DNA of 47,051 nucleotides from an uncultured Burkholderiales bacterium (GTDB lineage: Bacteria > Pseudomonadota > Gammaproteobacteria > Burkholderiales > Burkholderiaceae_E): positions 1 to 47,051 of the forward strand of contig CADEEH010000022.1 of the NCBI GenBank assembly GCA_902826305.1, read 5' to 3'. The translations under genes and the position numbers were made by a program. The notes beneath the pieces are model-generated. The model searched no databases, was not told the origin of the DNA, and saw only the letters and a program-made list of their open reading frames with translations. How positions within the stretch are numbered: position 1 is the stretch's first letter; each line of letters opens with the position of its first letter. Shown here one piece after another: positions 45,013-47,051 of this stretch.

Positions 45013-45993
45013 ATGAAGATCCTCATCACCGGGGCCGCGGGTTTCCTCGGCCAGCAATTGATCGACCGGCTGCTGTCCGATGGCGTGATCCGACTGGCCG
45101 GCGCCGAGCCGGTGCCGGTCGACGGCATCGTCGGCTTCGACCAGGTGATCGGTGCGCACCGCGACCCGCGGCTGACCAACGTCGCCGGCGACATCTCGGA
45201 CGCGGCCACCGTCGAGGCCCTGGTCGACGCATCGGTGGGCGCGGTGTTCCACCTGGCCGCGGTGGTCAGCGGCACCGCCGAGGCCGACTTCGACCTCGGC
45301 CTGCGCGTGAATCTCGATGGAACCCGGGTGCTGCTCGAGGCGCTGCGTCATCGTGGCGAACGCCCGGTGCTGCTGTTCTCGAGTTCGATCGCGGTCTTCG
45401 GTGGTGATCTGCCGGAGGTCGTCGACGACCGGACGACACCGACTCCGCAGGGTTCCTACGGCATCCAGAAACTCGCCGGCGAACTGCTGGTCCAGGACTA
45501 CAGCCGCAAGGGATTCGTCGACGGGCGCTGCGTCCGTGTGCCGACGGTTGTGGTCCGGCCGGGTGCACCCAACGGCGCGGCGTCGGGCTTCGCGTCGGGG
45601 ATCATCCGCGAGCCGCTCGCCGGCCTCGAGGCGGTGCTGCCGGTCTCGGCACAGACCGAGATGTGGGTCGCCTCGCCGCGTGCGGTGATCGACATGTTCC
45701 TGCATGCGATCGGCCTGCCGGAGGCGGCGTGGGGCTGGAACCGCATGTTGAACCTGCCCGGGCTGACCGTGTCGATGCAGACCGAGATCGAGGCGCTGCG
45801 TCGATTCGGCGGCGAGGCGGCGGTGGCGCGGATCCGCCACGAGCCCGACGAACGGATCATGCGCCTGGTGCGGACATGGGCCGCGCGGTTCGATCCGCGG
45901 CGCGCGATCGGCATGGGGTTCCGTGCCGATCCGGACTTCGATTCGATCGTGAAGGCCTATGTCGAGGCGAACCCCGGCGCGGTCGGGCGCTGA
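45013..45993 (+). CDS. denD: NAD-dependent epimerase/dehydratase, D-erythronate dehydrogenase-like
   Basis: A 326-residue extended short-chain dehydrogenase. The NAD-binding motif is GAAGFLGQQL (7-16), the active site Ser-Tyr149-x-x-x-Lys153 (SYGIQKLAGE), and SSSIAVFGGDLP precedes it. C-terminal WVASPRAVIDMFLHAIGLP and FDPRRAIGMGFRADPDFDSIVKAYVE are typical of the DenD group, which oxidises D-erythronate to 2-oxo-tetronate, and of close uncharacterised relatives. The AGAGGCAACGA before the ATG is a usable ribosome-binding site. The other genes for erythronate use (otnK, otnC, otnI) are not in the window, so the substrate call is moderate. Confidence 0.8.
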   Translation: MKILITGAAGFLGQQLIDRLLSDGVIRLAGAEPVPVDGIVGFDQVIGAHRDPRLTNVAGDISDAATVEALVDASVGAVFHLAAVVSGTAEADFDLGLRVNLDGTRVLLEALRHRGERPVLLFSSSIAVFGGDLPEVVDDRTTPTPQGSYGIQKLAGELLVQDYSRKGFVDGRCVRVPTVVVRPGAPNGAASGFASGIIREPLAGLEAVLPVSAQTEMWVASPRAVIDMFLHAIGLPEAAWGWNRMLNLPGLTVSMQTEIEALRRFGGEAAVARIRHEPDERIMRLVRTWAARFDPRRAIGMGFRADPDFDSIVKAYVEANPGAVGR

Positions 45994-46059
45994 GACCTCA
46001 GGGGTTGGTGTGTCGGTGCTGGCGCTCGACGTCGTTCGACGCGCCGCTCGCAGCCGCCG

Positions 46060-46581
46060 TCAGCAGCTGCACTTCGCCTTTTTCGGCGCCCAGTCGGCGC
46101 GCGGCTTGGCCACACGTGCCTTCGGTGCCCGCGCCGCGTTGCCGCGTGCCTTGGCCTGTTCGCCGCGACCGAAGCCGCTGGCGTGGGTCGTGTCACCCCC
46201 CTGGGCATAGGCGACCGCCGGGACCGACAGATCGAACTGGCCGCGCGCGGCGGGCTCGTTGGCCACGTCGAGCACCAGCTTGACTTTCGCTGCGTTGACC
46301 ACCTCGCGCGACTGCAGGTAGACGGTGTTGCCGCGCTCGGCGCCGCTGACGGTGAAGTGTTCGGCCGACAGCTTGTTGCCGTTGGACAGCGTGGCCGAGG
46401 CGACGCTGAAGCGCATCACCGGCATCCGCTCGCCGGCAGCGGTCTGGACCGGCACGGCGACCTTCAGCCGCTGGCCCTGCTGCGACAGCACCCGCGCTTC
46501 GCCGAGCGTGGCGGCCTGCGCGGTCGCGAATCCGATCGCGCAGAGGAGGGAGGCGGTGACGAGATCGCGAATGCGTGGCAC
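46060..46581 (-). CDS. FimV N-terminal-domain-like exported protein
   Basis: A 173-residue protein with a signal peptide (RIRDLVTASLLCAIGFATA, cleaved near 21) followed by a FimV/TadE-type N-terminal domain: LGEARVLSQQGQRLKVAVPVQ, MRFSVASATLSN, VYLQSREVVNAAKVKLVLDVA. Full FimV proteins are 700 or more residues with a LysM and long acidic tail; here only the beginning is present, then a basic Ala/Lys tail (RAPKARVAKPRADWAPKKAK). It could anchor to peptidoglycan or be a decayed/short relative. GTG at 46581 is preferred because GGAG lies 7 bases upstream and it starts the signal peptide; a longer frame upstream is not protein-like. Confidence 0.7.
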   Translation of the reverse strand: MPRIRDLVTASLLCAIGFATAQAATLGEARVLSQQGQRLKVAVPVQTAAGERMPVMRFSVASATLSNGNKLSAEHFTVSGAERGNTVYLQSREVVNAAKVKLVLDVANEPAARGQFDLSVPAVAYAQGGDTTHASGFGRGEQAKARGNAARAPKARVAKPRADWAPKKAKCSC

Positions 46582-46706
46582 GACAATTCTCCGGACGAGG
46601 GTCTGGCTTCGACGGGCCACTGTAAGTGCGCCAGCCCCCGCGCCGGGGACGTGGACTGACGAATGGCCGGCTGGCCGGATCGCCGGGCGCCGGGGCGGTC
46701 CTGGAC

Positions 46707-46712
46707 TAGAAT
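46707..46712 (+). promoter_or_regulatory. -10 element of rnpB
   Basis: TAGAAT lies 8 bases before the first base of the RNase P RNA at about 46721, the right spacing for a sigma-70 -10 box. No convincing -35 was seen upstream. Confidence 0.5.
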
Positions 46713-46720
46713 CGTCCTCG

Positions 46721-47051
46721 GAGCGGGTCGGGTGGCCGCTGGCCGCTTGCGGCTGGAGGAAGGTCCGGACTTCGCAGGGCGGGATGCTGGCTAACGGCCA
46801 GGCGCAGCAAGCCGAAAGGCCCAAGGCGACGGAAAGTGGCACAGAAAACAGACCGCCGGCGGGCAACCGCCGGCAAGGGTGAAAAGGCGAGGTAAGAGCT
46901 CACCGCGGCCCTGGTGACAGGGCTGGCAGGCCAAACCCCATCCGAAGCAATACCACATAGGCACACGACCGGCTTCGGCCGGACAGGGCGGCCCGCCCGA
47001 GTGTGCGGGTAGGTAGCCAGAGCCCGCGGGCAACCGCGGGCCCAGACGAAT
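46721..47051 (+). ncRNA. rnpB: RNase P RNA, type A (3' end cut by window)
   Basis: Catalytic RNA of RNase P, which trims tRNA 5' ends. Conserved regions in order are GAGGAAGGTCCGGAC (P4 5' strand), ACAGAAAAC, GGGTGAAAAGG, GGTAAGAGCTCACCG, GGCAGGCCAAACCCC, the AGCAATACCACATAGG segment, GACCGGCTTCGGCCGG hairpin, and GGGTAGGTAGCCAGAG near the end. About 331 bases are present; a complete type A RNA would need roughly 40-70 more bases beyond the right edge. The start is placed at GAGCGGGTCGGG. Confidence 0.92.

Overview
The window is very GC-rich DNA with dense, mostly co-directional gene blocks. Its gene content points to a Betaproteobacterium, probably in Burkholderiales or a close relative: a Bug/TctC-type solute-binding protein beside tartrate and glycerate genes, an erythronate-dehydrogenase-like epimerase, an adenosylcobalamin-dependent ribonucleotide reductase, a DUF3025 protein, a FimV-like protein and a type A RNase P RNA. 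This assignment rests on recognising families by eye, not on a database search. I saw no tRNA, rRNA, insertion sequence, phage gene or CRISPR array.

Layout. (1) Positions 1-5193 (+): an acyl-CoA degradation block, made of the 3' part of a 3-hydroxyacyl-CoA dehydrogenase/enoyl-CoA hydratase fusion, a SnoaL-like protein, a thiolase, a crotonase-family protein and a protein with a ferredoxin-like domain plus two CDGSH iron-sulfur domains. (2) 5218-6876 (-): a FecR/DUF6600-type proline-rich envelope protein. (3) 7070-10138: a LysR regulator divergent from azoR, doxX and pirin, a quinone/electrophile-response-like set. (4) 10148-11731 (-): an FMN-binding split-barrel protein and a diheme cytochrome c. 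(5) 11945-13907 (+): a small leaderless subtilisin-like protease followed by an unrecognised protein with a Gly/Ala-rich membrane-active-looking segment, the most novel-looking pair here. (6) 14149-14631 (+): a small membrane protein. (7) 14759-23299 (+): a Co/Zn/Cd efflux operon (czcI-like, czcC, czcB, czcA, cadA/zntA-type ATPase) behind a perfect 16-bp palindrome. (8) 29611-23339 (-): a methanethiol oxidase locus (mtoX, SCO1/SenC-like, mauG-like) followed by nrdJ. (9) 29818-31538 (+): a short-chain dehydrogenase and an FkbM methyltransferase, convergent with a hotdog thioesterase (31535-32062, -). (10) 32150-34042 (+): an ATM1-type ABC exporter. (11) 34202-37523 (+): glutamate/aspartate uptake gltIJKL with a strong terminator between gltI and gltJ. 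(12) 37531-37887: three tandem copies of a palindromic element of about 124 bp. (13) 37966-38511 (-): a glycine-rich lipoprotein. (14) 38610-45993 (+): a haloacetate-dehalogenase-like hydrolase, ttuC, a Bug protein, ttuD, pyrC, DUF3025 and a denD-like gene. (15) 46060-46581 (-): a FimV-like stub. (16) 46721 to the end (+): rnpB, cut by the window edge.

How the parts work together. Regions 1, 9 and 10 serve general acyl, lipid and metal/thiol metabolism. Region 7 is a complete metal-detoxification unit, with RND export across the outer membrane plus P-type export to the periplasm. Region 8 would oxidise methanethiol in the periplasm to formaldehyde, sulfide and hydrogen peroxide, with SCO and MauG probably helping to mature the copper enzyme. 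Region 14 takes up and breaks down hydroxy-dicarboxylates through tartrate/malate dehydrogenase and glycerate kinase. Several intergenic inverted repeats (before azoR, czcI, the short-chain dehydrogenase and the Bug gene) look like operators.
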